A stretch of DNA of 64,000 nucleotides from Actinomyces oris (lineage in GTDB: Bacteria; Actinomycetota; Actinomycetes; Actinomycetales; Actinomycetaceae), in the NCBI RefSeq assembly GCF_001553935.1, contig NZ_CP014232.1, positions 2,480,001-2,544,000 on the forward strand, written 5' to 3'. The translations under genes were made by a program, and so were the position numbers. The notes beneath the pieces are model-generated. The model was not told the origin of the DNA and did no database searches. It saw only the letters and a program-made list of their open reading frames with translations. Positions 57,197 to 64,000 of this stretch are shown here, piece after piece (position 1 is the first letter of the stretch; each line of letters begins with the position of its first letter).

Positions 57197-59212
57197 GTGG
57201 CGGGACTGATCAGGCGTGAGGACATCGAGGCGGTGCGTGAGCGCGCCAGGCTTGAGGACGTCGTTGGTGAGCACGTGACCCTCAAGAGTGCCGGCGTCGG
57301 CTCGCTCAAGGGGCTGTGCCCCTTCCATGATGAACGCACCCCTTCCTTCCATGTCCGCCCCCAGCTCGGCTACTGGCACTGCTTCGGCTGCGGTGAGGGC
57401 GGAGACGTCATCACTTTCATCGAGAAGATTCATCACCTTGGATTCGCCGAGGCGGTCGAGTACCTCGCCGACCGCACTGGGGTCCAGCTGCGCTACGAGG
57501 AGGGCGGTGCGGTACGGCGCGGAGTCGAGCCGGGCACTCGGCAGCGCCTCATGGACGCCAACCGCCTGGCCGAGGCTTGGTTCCGCGAGCAGCTCGCTAC
57601 CCCGGAGGCACAGCCGGGGCGGGACTTCCTCACGGCTCGGGGCTTCGACCGCCACGCTGCTGCGCATTTCGGCGTCGGCTACGCGCCCGCCGGATGGGAC
57701 AATCTCGCGCGATACCTGCGCAGCTCCGGCTACACCGAGGCCGAGCTGGTCGACTCCGGCCTGTGCAGCCGGGGCGGGCAGGACGGGCGCCGCGTCTACG
57801 ACCGCTTCCGCGGTCGCCTCATCTGGCCCATCCGGGACGTCACCGGAGCCACCGTCGGCTTCGGGGCGCGCAAGCTCTTAGAGGAGGATCAGGGCCCCAA
57901 GTACCTCAACACCCCCGAGACCCCCGTCTTCCACAAGAGCCAGGTCCTCTACGGGCTGGACCTGGCCAAACGGGAGGTTGCCCGCTCCCACCGGATCGTC
58001 GTCGTCGAGGGCTACACCGACGTCATGGCCGCCCACCTGTCCGGGGTGACCACGGCCGTGGCCACGTGCGGGACCGCCTTCGGCGCGGACCACGTGCGGG
58101 TCGTGCGCCGCCTGCTGGGGGATGTGGACGACCCGGCGGCGGGAGTGGTCACCGGTCAGGGGCGAGAGGCCCGCGGCGGCGAGGTCATCTTCACCTTCGA
58201 TGGGGACGCAGCCGGTCAGAAGGCCGCCCTGCGTGCTTACGCCGAGGACCAGCGCTTCGCCACCCAGACCTTCGTGGCCGTCGACCCCGGCGGCCTGGAC
58301 CCCTGCGACCTGCGCATGAAGGAGGGGGATTCGGGTATCCCGCGCCTGCTGTCCCGGCGGGTGCCATTGTTCGAGTTCGTCATCCGCACCTCCCTGTCCC
58401 ACCTGGACCTGGACACCTCCGAAGGGCGAGTCCGGGGGCTGCGCTCGGCGGCACCGGTGGTGGCCGGCATCCGGGACCGGGCGCTCAAGCGCGAGTACAC
58501 CCGGCGCCTGGCCGGATGGCTGGGTCTGCCCGACGCCGAGGTCCACGCCGCAGTCCAGGCCGCTGGAAGACGAGGGGCCCAGCCCAGTGCGGCACGGGGT
58601 GGCCAGTGGCCTGCCGATGAGACCGCAGGCCTCGACGCCGCCGCCCCGGTGCGGGGGCTACCGCCGGTGACCGACCCCGTTGAGCGGCTTGAGCGGGTGG
58701 CCTTGTCCGTCATCATCCAGTTCCCGATGGCGGCCCACCAGGCCGGCGCCGACGAGCTCGGGGCCGACTCCTTCGGGCAGCTCACTCACCGCGCCGTCTA
58801 CGAGGCCGTCGCCGCCGCCGGAGGCACTGGGGAGGTGCGGGGGCTGGTCCAGCAGGCGGTGGCCGCCGGCATGGGGGAGCAGGAGGCGCAGCGCCGGTCC
58901 ACGCTGCGCTGGCTCCAGCAGGTGCGTGATGGCGCCATCGGTCTGGTCGAGGCCGCCATCACCGAGCTCGCCGTGGCACCCCTACCACTGCCCACTGTCC
59001 GGGGACGCGGCACCGAGGTGGACGCTGCCGATCTGGAGCGCTATGCCAAGGACACGCTCGCCTCCCTCGCCGTCATGGGTATCAACCGCAGGCTCGTTGA
59101 GATGCGCTCACGTCACCGGCGGATGTCGCCACATGAGGAGGGCTACCGCGAGCTGTTCTCCGAGATTGCCGCTCTCGAGCAACGCCGTATGCACATACGG
59201 CAGGGGACCTGA
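57197..59212 (+). CDS. dnaG: DNA primase
   Basis: 671 residues. Makes RNA primers for replication. The zinc ribbon has [13 protein letters not shown] and [10 protein letters not shown]. The RNA-polymerase domain follows, with the basic segment GFGARKL and then [17 protein letters not shown]. The TOPRIM motifs are [12 protein letters not shown] and [11 protein letters not shown]. The C-terminal third (about 450-671) is the variable helicase-interaction part. Inside the TOPRIM domain an extra stretch of about 20 residues ([19 protein letters not shown]) separates the two motifs. GTG 57197 follows TACGAT by six bases; leaderless. Confidence 0.95.
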   Translation: MAGLIRREDIEAVRERARLEDVVGEHVTLKSAGVGSLKGLCPFHDERTPSFHVRPQLGYWHCFGCGEGGDVITFIEKIHHLGFAEAVEYLADRTGVQLRYEEGGAVRRGVEPGTRQRLMDANRLAEAWFREQLATPEAQPGRDFLTARGFDRHAAAHFGVGYAPAGWDNLARYLRSSGYTEAELVDSGLCSRGGQDGRRVYDRFRGRLIWPIRDVTGATVGFGARKLLEEDQGPKYLNTPETPVFHKSQVLYGLDLAKREVARSHRIVVVEGYTDVMAAHLSGVTTAVATCGTAFGADHVRVVRRLLGDVDDPAAGVVTGQGREARGGEVIFTFDGDAAGQKAALRAYAEDQRFATQTFVAVDPGGLDPCDLRMKEGDSGIPRLLSRRVPLFEFVIRTSLSHLDLDTSEGRVRGLRSAAPVVAGIRDRALKREYTRRLAGWLGLPDAEVHAAVQAAGRRGAQPSAARGGQWPADETAGLDAAAPVRGLPPVTDPVERLERVALSVIIQFPMAAHQAGADELGADSFGQLTHRAVYEAVAAAGGTGEVRGLVQQAVAAGMGEQEAQRRSTLRWLQQVRDGAIGLVEAAITELAVAPLPLPTVRGRGTEVDAADLERYAKDTLASLAVMGINRRLVEMRSRHRRMSPHEEGYRELFSEIAALEQRRMHIRQGT

Positions 59213-59262
59213 GACCTGGTGGCGGCCCACGGCGGCGAGCAGGTGCAGGTAGCCTGGCGGCC

Positions 59263-59829
59263 ATGCCGATCCTGCGCCGTCGTCAAGGCTCATCCACCCG
59301 CTCCACCGCCACGCTTCCGCTGGAGATGCGCGAACAGCTGCATGAGCCCGCCCTGGGGGCTGTTCCCCTGGACACGGAGGGTTCAGCGTGGGCAGTGGCC
59401 ACGGCAAGCGCCCTCGTGGTCTTCAATGGGCGCAGCAGACCCGAGACCCACCCCTGGAACGAGGTGGAGCACGGAACCTGGGATGGCGAGGAGCGCGTCT
59501 TCACCCTGAGGTGGTCGCAGCAGGGGCGCGAGGACCTCGTGTTGAAGGTCCCGGCCGGAGTGCGCCACGGCGACGCCTACGCCTCAGCGGACGTCGCGCC
59601 CTTCGCCAAGGCCCTGCGCCAGCGGGTGGAGGCGGTCATCATCCACAGCGCCGTGACGACGCTTCCCAGCGGTGTCACGGCCACAGCCAGCGTGCGTCGA
59701 GGCAGCGACGGCGAGCTCTACTCCGTCACCCGTCCCCTGATCTCACAGGTCGATGAGGCGGAGGATCGCCGCGCGCTTCAGGAGCTGGAAAACCGCGTCC
59801 GCGAGGGTGTGGGCCTGCCCACACGGTAG
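59263..59829 (+). CDS. Conserved hypothetical protein downstream of dnaG
   Basis: 188 residues, no signal peptide or membrane helix. It contains a beta-rich middle (WAVATASALVVFNGRSRPE, then EERVFTLRWSQQG) and helical ends. Probably a small soluble protein of the kind found after dnaG in many actinobacteria; I recognise no named domain. ATG 59263 follows the -10 box TAGCCT (59250-59255) by seven bases without a ribosome site. Confidence 0.78.
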   Translation: MPILRRRQGSSTRSTATLPLEMREQLHEPALGAVPLDTEGSAWAVATASALVVFNGRSRPETHPWNEVEHGTWDGEERVFTLRWSQQGREDLVLKVPAGVRHGDAYASADVAPFAKALRQRVEAVIIHSAVTTLPSGVTATASVRRGSDGELYSVTRPLISQVDEAEDRRALQELENRVREGVGLPTR

Positions 59830-59870
59830 GATGTCCTTGGAATATCAGCGTTTTCTGTGCTTCGTCGGAT

Positions 59871-59899
59871 TCGACGTCGCCGCGGGATGTTGCTAAAGT
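59871..59899 (+). promoter_or_regulatory. tRNA-Asn promoter
   Basis: TCGACG (59871-59876) and TAAAGT (59894-59899) with 17 bases between. The -10 is the same as rRNA promoter P2. Transcription would start about 15 bases before the tRNA. Confidence 0.55.
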
Positions 59900-59919
59900 T
59901 CACTGCGCGTCAAGCGCAT

Positions 59920-59991
<72 letters not shown>

Positions 59992-59999
59992 CTCATAGC

Positions 60000-60039
60000 G
60001 CGGAGCCCCAGCCTCACAGGTTGGGGCTCCGCCGTTTTC
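60000..60039 (+). terminator. Terminator after tRNA-Asn
   Basis: GCGGAGCCCCA (60000-60010) is the exact complement of TGGGGCTCCGC (60022-60032), an 11-bp stem. It is followed by CGTTTTCT, giving a classic intrinsic terminator. Confidence 0.92.
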
Positions 60040-60046
60040 TGGTGTG

Positions 60047-60295
60047 GGTGCGATGCCGTTGGTGACCATTGAACAGTCGCTCTGGTAGCCAAAGGTCATG
60101 TGTCGAGGACGATCTTCCTCGGGTTCGAGACCGTGCCGGTCTTGTCGCTGCTGACGCTGGTGTGGCTCACAGTGATCGTCTTGGCGAGTTGCTACTGGTC
60201 GAGTCCGGGGCCGCCCAGAAGCGCTGCGACAAGTTCCCCTCTCTTCTGCCTCAGGACGTCTCCCGGCGCTCGCAAGCCGATCAGAAAGAGGCGGC
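60047..60295 (+). other. Degraded stretch after tRNA-Asn
   Basis: Roughly 250 bases without a clear gene. A frame ending KFPSLLPQDVSRRSQADQKE at 60299 overlaps the next open frame by 4 bases (GTGA), as a real gene pair would, but its beginning lacks a start and ribosome site. It may be the 3' end of a decayed gene. Confidence 0.35.
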
Positions 60296-60546
60296 GTGAC
60301 GACCTATGGCAGCAAGCGGGTACGCGGTCTGTCTGACGAGGCCCGCCGGACTGCCACTGCTCACGGTATTGGTGCCCGCGACTATGTCCTGCACTACGAG
60401 CAAGCCGGCACGACCTGGACCGGGGATAAGTGTGGTGCCTTGACTCCCGCTGCATCGGCTACCACCACGAGGTGGGCCAGTCGTGCCCGTGTCTGCCTGT
60501 CCTGATCCAGGACGTACAGGCTGTTTCCCCCAAAGACATGGCGTGA
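60296..60546 (+). pseudogene. Frameshifted remnant of a small cysteine-rich gene
   Basis: A frame opens with GTG 60296 (TTYGSKRVRGLSDEARRTA, then RDYVLHYEQAGTTWTGDKCG). At about 60431-60436 the protein-like signal moves to another frame and continues CLDSRCIGYHHEVGQ, then SCPCLPVLIQDVQAVSPKDM, to a TGA at 60546. The joined product would be about 84 residues with a CxDxRCIGYHH and CPCL pattern. A one-base indel explains this. The pattern reminds me of small proteins on actinobacterial mobile elements, but the family is not firmly identified. Confidence 0.55.
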
Positions 60547-60630
60547 TGCTTCGGTGGCTCGAAGACTCCGTTGTGGTGCATCGTGAGAACCCGGGAAATA
60601 GTGCCACTGCTTGTTGCTTGCGTGCGACAA

Positions 60631-60667
60631 GGGGTCTCCCCGAATCCACAGTGTTCGAGGAGACCCC
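60631..60667 (-). terminator. Hairpin between convergent units
   Basis: GGGGTCTCC (60631-60639) pairs with GGAGACCCC (60659-60667); inside, CGAA pairs with TTCG after one mismatch. It can serve the minus-strand gene that ends at 60690 and the decayed plus-strand unit. Confidence 0.7.
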
Positions 60668-60689
60668 GCAGCCGATGCTCTCGGCAGGA

Positions 60690-60920
60690 CTACATGACCT
60701 GCGCCCAACCTTCACTTTGCTTGAGCGGCTTCACCCAGACGGGGATACCGCCATCAGGCACGTTGAAGGTGATTTCGCCGTGCGTGGTCAGGGCGGTGAA
60801 GGTGCCACCGCGTCGGAAAGCGAGAGCAATATCAGCCGCCTCTTCCACATCAGCGCCGCCGATTTCAATGCCCTGTTCGATGATGAACTTCTCGCCAAGG
60901 GCGTGCAGTTCGTATTTCAT
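60690..60920 (-). CDS. Small hypothetical protein
   Basis: 76 residues: MKYELHALGEKFIIEQGIEI at the start, and a hydrophilic, mixed alpha/beta composition ending VWVKPLKQSEGWAQ. AGGAGGAG lies three to four bases before the ATG on the minus strand, a strong ribosome site, and a terminator hairpin follows the stop. Both support a real gene. No family recognised. It lies in the accessory stretch after tRNA-Asn. Confidence 0.65.
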   Translation of the reverse strand: MKYELHALGEKFIIEQGIEIGGADVEEAADIALAFRRGGTFTALTTHGEITFNVPDGGIPVWVKPLKQSEGWAQVM

Positions 60921-61021
60921 AACTCCTCCTCGTGAGGGAGCGGAAGCTTCGGTGCTGTCGCGGGTAGTGGTGCTGGCAAGCCTACCGACGAGAACGCGCT
61001 TGCCCTCAAGGGGAGCTGGTA

Positions 61022-61636
61022 ATGGAAGCTTTTGTTATCTATCTGTTCCTTGCAGCCTTCGTCCTCGCTTCGACCGCTCTCTCCTGGTGGGGCGGCTACC
61101 AGATGGGATGCGAGGAGGGCGCTGCCCCCAGTGTCAACGACCGGGAGGACCTCTACAGGGGCAACCCCCATCTCTCGATCCGGATCGCTACATCACAGGC
61201 GTGCGAGCAAGTCTGTCTTCTTGGTGGTGAATTCCTCTTCGGACAGGATTCCCGCATCGCGCAGCTCGCCGAGTTTCTTGAGCTGATTCATGACGTCATC
61301 CGTGCTCGCGGCCGGTGCAGCAGGATGTTCGTTGGTGGCTTGGCGAATGCCGTCGGCCAGCTCGTTCGCGGACGCTTGTATCTGGTCCAGGATGCCGTGG
61401 CCTGCGGTTGGTGCTGGTACGGTAGGAGCGACCATTTCGCCGCGTTGGAGGCGCAGGATGGTATCGATGACACGGTCGGCGTCTCCGTGGTGGACCCGCA
61501 TTGCGACATCGCCGCCGCTGGTGGTCAGGACGACCACGGTGTTCAAGCCCTTGCCTCGGCGCTTGGCCACGTGGGAGATCGAGCTGATGGGGATGATCTC
61601 GCCGTCTTCGTTGCGGCGGATTCCTGTGGCGGCTAA
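61022..61636 (+). CDS. Doubtful membrane-leader protein, probably truncated
   Basis: The start is convincing: GGGGAG lies six bases before the ATG, and residues 1-22 form a membrane helix (FVIYLFLAAFVLASTALSWW). A short polar segment (GGYQMGCEEG, SVNDREDLYRG) follows. From about 61193 on, however, the frame runs antisense through the SHOCT-domain gene and has no protein-like character. The original gene was probably a small single-pass protein whose 3' end has been lost. The stop at 61636 is therefore unlikely to be the natural one. Confidence 0.3.
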   Translation: MEAFVIYLFLAAFVLASTALSWWGGYQMGCEEGAAPSVNDREDLYRGNPHLSIRIATSQACEQVCLLGGEFLFGQDSRIAQLAEFLELIHDVIRARGRCSRMFVGGLANAVGQLVRGRLYLVQDAVACGWCWYGRSDHFAALEAQDGIDDTVGVSVVDPHCDIAAAGGQDDHGVQALASALGHVGDRADGDDLAVFVAADSCGG

Positions 61637-61783
61637 GGAAGCGCCCATGGTCATGACTGCTAGGCCAGCCTTGGTTCCGGTGCCGAGCCAGCCCTTGCGT
61701 GACCACTCCACCCTGTCGGGGAAGATGGTCACGGTGGCGTTCTTTCCGGCGATGTGGGACTTGAACTGTAGGAGGGGTTCCAT
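61193..61783 (-). CDS. SHOCT-domain protein with PH-like N-terminus
   Basis: 196 residues. Residues 1-115 are beta-rich and look like a bacterial PH-type domain (ATVTIFPDRVEWSRKGW, ISSISHVAKRRGKGLNTVVV). Residues about 160-196 are a SHOCT domain (MNQLKKLGELRDAGILSEEE followed by FTTKKTDLL). SHOCT domains sit at the ends of otherwise unrelated proteins and are thought to mediate oligomerisation. GGAG five bases before ATG. The same PH-SHOCT layout is common on actinobacterial mobile islands. Confidence 0.82.
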   Translation of the reverse strand: MEPLLQFKSHIAGKNATVTIFPDRVEWSRKGWLGTGTKAGLAVMTMGASLAATGIRRNEDGEIIPISSISHVAKRRGKGLNTVVVLTTSGGDVAMRVHHGDADRVIDTILRLQRGEMVAPTVPAPTAGHGILDQIQASANELADGIRQATNEHPAAPAASTDDVMNQLKKLGELRDAGILSEEEFTTKKTDLLARL

Positions 61784-62284
61784 ATTTGCTCCAGGATGTT
61801 TGGTTGGGATGTAGTGCGTAGTTTCTCACCCCAATTCTGTGTCCGGCTAGGGCTTTGGTCGGATCAGATGTTCGGTTGTCTGTAATGTTGCGGAAAAGTG
61901 ACAATAGGAAGTGTTGTTGCCTTAATATTTTGTTACCTGGTTTCCTTGTGTGGGTCACCTATTTGGGTATTAATTTGCCTGGCAGGCAATTCATTTAAGG
62001 TTTGGTAAGGTGGGTTATTTATGATTTGTGGCACGGGGGTTGCGTGCAGAAAGAATGTCGACCATGTGGGCTGCGCCTAGGGTGATCTGAAGCCATTGAC
62101 TCGTGTTCTCCTCGTGGTCGAACTCGGTGGCGCATCACAGATGGTAGTTAATTTTTCTCGAAAAGATATGTCTGCGCTTGAAGGCCGTCCGGTCTCCGTG
62201 GGATGTCGCCGGTGGCGGGCGCGTAGCAGATCGCGACGTGAGCCGAACATGACCTCGTCGCGTCGGTCATGGGAGGATGCTGCC
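61784..62284. other. AT-rich noncoding stretch before def
   Basis: About 500 bases with no gene. Bases 61860-62030 are strikingly AT-rich for this genome and include the perfect palindrome TTGCCTG-G-CAGGCAA (61975-61989). Frames that run into def from upstream are not supported; the def ribosome site (GGGAGG) lies at about 62271-62276. Confidence 0.5.
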
Positions 62285-62776
62285 ATGGCATACCGCGACA
62301 TCCGCATCATTGGCGACCCGATCCTGCGCACCGAGTGCGACTGGATCACTGACATCGATGACTCCGTCAAGGCTCTGGTTGAGGACCTGCTCGAGACGGT
62401 CGATGAGGACGGCCGGGCCGGCCTGGCCGCCAATCAGATCGGGATCGGTCTGCGTGCCTTCTCCTGGAACATCGACGGCGAGATCGGCTACATCCTCAAC
62501 CCCAAGATCGTCGAGGTCTCCAAGGACGAGTACCAGGACGGGGACGAGGGCTGCCTGTCAGTGCCGGGCCTGTGGTTCCCCACGGAGCGAGCGTGGTACG
62601 CCCGGGCTGAGGGAGTGGACCTGGACGGCAAGGAAGTCGTCGTCGAGGGGGAGGAGCTCATGGCTCGTTGCATCCAGCACGAGTGCGACCACCTGGAGGG
62701 CCACCTCTACCTCGACCGCCTCGACCGGAAGAACCGGGCCAAGGCGATGAAGGAGCTGCGGGCGCAGGGACTGTAA
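62285..62776 (+). CDS. def: Peptide deformylase
   Basis: 163 residues. Removes formyl from the N-terminal Met of new proteins. Motif 1 is [11 protein letters not shown] (Asn where most enzymes have Pro), motif 2 is EGCLSVP (metal Cys), and motif 3 is QHECDHLEG (two His ligands and catalytic Glu). GGGAGG eight bases upstream sets ATG 62285; the longer frame is rejected. It is followed by a strong terminator. The Asn variant occurs in some actinobacterial deformylases. Confidence 0.94.
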   Translation: MAYRDIRIIGDPILRTECDWITDIDDSVKALVEDLLETVDEDGRAGLAANQIGIGLRAFSWNIDGEIGYILNPKIVEVSKDEYQDGDEGCLSVPGLWFPTERAWYARAEGVDLDGKEVVVEGEELMARCIQHECDHLEGHLYLDRLDRKNRAKAMKELRAQGL

Positions 62777-62791
62777 CGTCCCCAGGACGCG

Positions 62792-62839
62792 AACCGGGTG
62801 GGGCAACAGGTCACGAAACCTGTTGCCCCACCCGGTTTT
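62792..62839 (+). terminator. Terminator after def
   Basis: A perfect 20-bp stem (62792-62811 with 62818-62837, 6-base loop CACGAA) with TTTT at its base. It probably acts in both directions between convergent def and the DUF3145 gene. Confidence 0.95.
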
Positions 62840-62873
62840 CAGCAGGCGATGAGGCGTCCTATGTTCGGCGTTC

Positions 62874-63374
62874 CTAGCCGACGCGGTGCAGCCAGCGCAC
62901 GGGCGCACCGGCTCCGGCGTAGCGGAAGGGCTCGAGCTCGTCGTCCCAGGCCTGCCCCAGAGCCAGATCGAGCTCGCGGCGCATCCTTTCAGGATCAGTC
63001 GCGTAGACGAGCGCGGCACGGATCCGGTCCTCGGGGACGACGACGTTGCCGTGAACATCCGTCTGGGCGTGGAAAATGCCCAGATCGGGGGTGTGGGACC
63101 AACGGCCGCCGTCGGTGCCGACACTCGCCTCCTCGGTCACCTCGTAGCGCAGGTTCGCCCAGCCGCGCAGGGCCGAGGCAAGGCTGGCTCCTGTTCCAGC
63201 AGGCCCCACCCAGCTGGTCTCGGCCCGCATCATGCCCCGAGCCGCAGGCTGCTCGGTCCAGTCCAGGTGGACACGCGAGCCGAGCACCTCGGCCGCTGCC
63301 CACTCGATGTGGGGGCAGAGCGCCCGAGGTGCTGAATGCACGAAAAGTACACCGCGGGTGTAGGCACCGATCAT
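62874..63374 (-). CDS. DUF3145 protein
   Basis: 166 residues. The start is ATG 63374 with AGGAGG eight bases upstream (GAYTRGVLFVHSAPRALCPH), the conserved DUF3145 beginning; an earlier in-frame ATG adds 14 residues without a site. It contains LDWTEQPAARGMMRAETSW and LALGQAWDDELEPFRYAG. The family occurs next to fabF in actinobacteria, as here, but its function is unknown. Confidence 0.9.
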   Translation of the reverse strand: MIGAYTRGVLFVHSAPRALCPHIEWAAAEVLGSRVHLDWTEQPAARGMMRAETSWVGPAGTGASLASALRGWANLRYEVTEEASVGTDGGRWSHTPDLGIFHAQTDVHGNVVVPEDRIRAALVYATDPERMRRELDLALGQAWDDELEPFRYAGAGAPVRWLHRVG

Positions 63375-63549
63375 GAGTATCGCCTCCTGGTTGGTTTCGA
63401 GATTCGCCTTCCCCAACGGTCTCGACCCGCAACCGGGCTCATGTCATGACGCACGCGGCATGCACGGCTTATTGTGCCTGACCATACCGGCCGGGTCCAG
63501 CGCCATGGGTCACAGGTGAGGTCTCATGGCGGCTCCCGCCCGAGCACGG
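63375..63549 (-). other. Spacer between fabF and the DUF3145 gene
   Basis: About 175 bases, both flanking genes on the minus strand. No gene or strong hairpin is seen. The ribosome site of the DUF3145 gene lies at its left edge. Confidence 0.4.
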
Positions 63550-64000
63550 CTACTGGCGGGCGAAAATTAGGGCGACGTTGTGCCCTCCGAAGCCGAAGGA
63601 GGTGCTGGCTGCGGCCGTCAGCCGGGGCAGGTCCCGGCCCTGCGGCCCGACGACGTCCAGCCCGAGCTGGGCCAGCTCCGGATCCACTCCGGCCGGCAGC
63701 AGCGTGGGCGGGGCCCAGCGCTCCCGCAGCGCCATGACGGTCAGCACCGCCTCCAGCCCCCCGGCCCCTCCCAGGAGGTGACCGGTGGCGGACTTCGTGG
63801 CGCTGACCGCCGCGTTCGGCACCGTTCTGGCCAGGACACCGGCCTCGACGACGTCGCCGGCAGGTGTCGAGGTGGCATGGGCGTTGACGTGCCCAACAGC
63901 GTCGGCGCCAAGGTCCGCGCGTTCCAGAGCCAGCTGCAGAGCTCGCTCTTGCTCCGCGCCAGATGGCTCCGGGCGTGCGACGTCGTAGGCATCGGCAGTC
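63550..64000 (-). CDS. fabF: 3-oxoacyl-ACP synthase II, 3' part
   Basis: The C-terminal 149 or so residues of a beta-ketoacyl synthase; the 5' part is outside the window. NAHATSTPAGDVVEA holds the first active-site His, and SATKSATGHLLGGAGG the Lys and second His. STSFGFGGHNVALIF is the C-terminal glycine motif. These are the KAS I/II condensing-enzyme signatures for fatty acid elongation. The stop is at 63550. Confidence 0.93.
   Translation of the reverse strand, partial: TADAYDVARPEPSGAEQERALQLALERADLGADAVGHVNAHATSTPAGDVVEAGVLARTVPNAAVSATKSATGHLLGGAGGLEAVLTVMALRERWAPPTLLPAGVDPELAQLGLDVVGPQGRDLPRLTAAASTSFGFGGHNVALIFARQ

Noticed and set aside
62096..62284. 63-residue N-terminal extension of peptide deformylase
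   Set aside because: The extension has no family support, and GGGAGG is correctly spaced only for ATG 62285.

Overview
The window is high-GC DNA from an actinobacterium. The 16S rRNA sequence and the gene content (SufR-led suf operon, steA/steB, DUF3043 and DUF3145 proteins, many leaderless starts) suggest the genus Actinomyces, probably the oral A. naeslundii/oris/viscosus group. The species is inferred from memory of the 16S, not from a search.

Layout. 1-1820: end of a methyltransferase and tyrS. 1821-7860: a complete rRNA operon (two promoters, 16S-23S-5S, no spacer tRNA, strong terminator). 8034-16784: the actinobacterial 'tlyA' neighbourhood (TPR protein, HAD phosphatase, small protein, tlyA, nadK, recN, steA, steB), mostly with 4-base stop/start overlaps. 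In Mycobacterium tuberculosis this block directly follows tyrS, so here the rRNA operon splits it. 16881-20601: an envelope-glycan operon (MraY/WecA-like protein, MurJ-like flippase, glycosyltransferase), followed by a NUDIX hydrolase. 21534-28737: a LacI-controlled fructan/sucrose locus (binding lipoprotein, two permeases, one exported and one cytoplasmic GH32-type protein). 28878-35962: SUF Fe-S assembly operon sufR-B-D-C-S-U-T. 35996-38420: regulators, including a TetR-DUF488 fusion, and a VOC protein. 38443-42418: a five-gene membrane polyamine-type cluster (DUF4178, SpeD-like, DUF4178, DUF350, membrane SpeE-like). 42515-49119: mixed housekeeping genes (flavodoxin, zinc protease, pyrD, DUF3043, M20 peptidase, glycerate kinase-like). 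49161-55616 (minus strand): a maltose/maltodextrin ABC operon with a LacI regulator and a degenerate GH13 protein. 55806-59829: dgt, dnaG and a hypothetical gene. 59920-62284: tRNA-Asn followed by a degraded, partly AT-rich accessory stretch. 62285-64000: def, a DUF3145 gene and the 3' part of fabF.

How the genes work together. Two sugar-uptake systems feed fructan and maltodextrin into the cell, and neither encodes its own ATPase, so a shared MsiK-type ATPase elsewhere is implied. The suf operon is probably self-regulated through SufR. Translation, replication and envelope genes fill the rest. The most unusual unit is the 38.4-42.4 kb cluster. It has a SpeD-like enzyme with an intact active site and a seven-helix membrane SpeE-like enzyme, plus two DUF4178 membrane proteins that end in almost the same glycine-rich tail. 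It also carries two copies of the same promoter and a repeated CGGATC motif next to a divergent MerR gene. At least nine starts in the window lie 6-7 bases after a TAnnnT box with no Shine-Dalgarno sequence, which indicates widespread leaderless translation.
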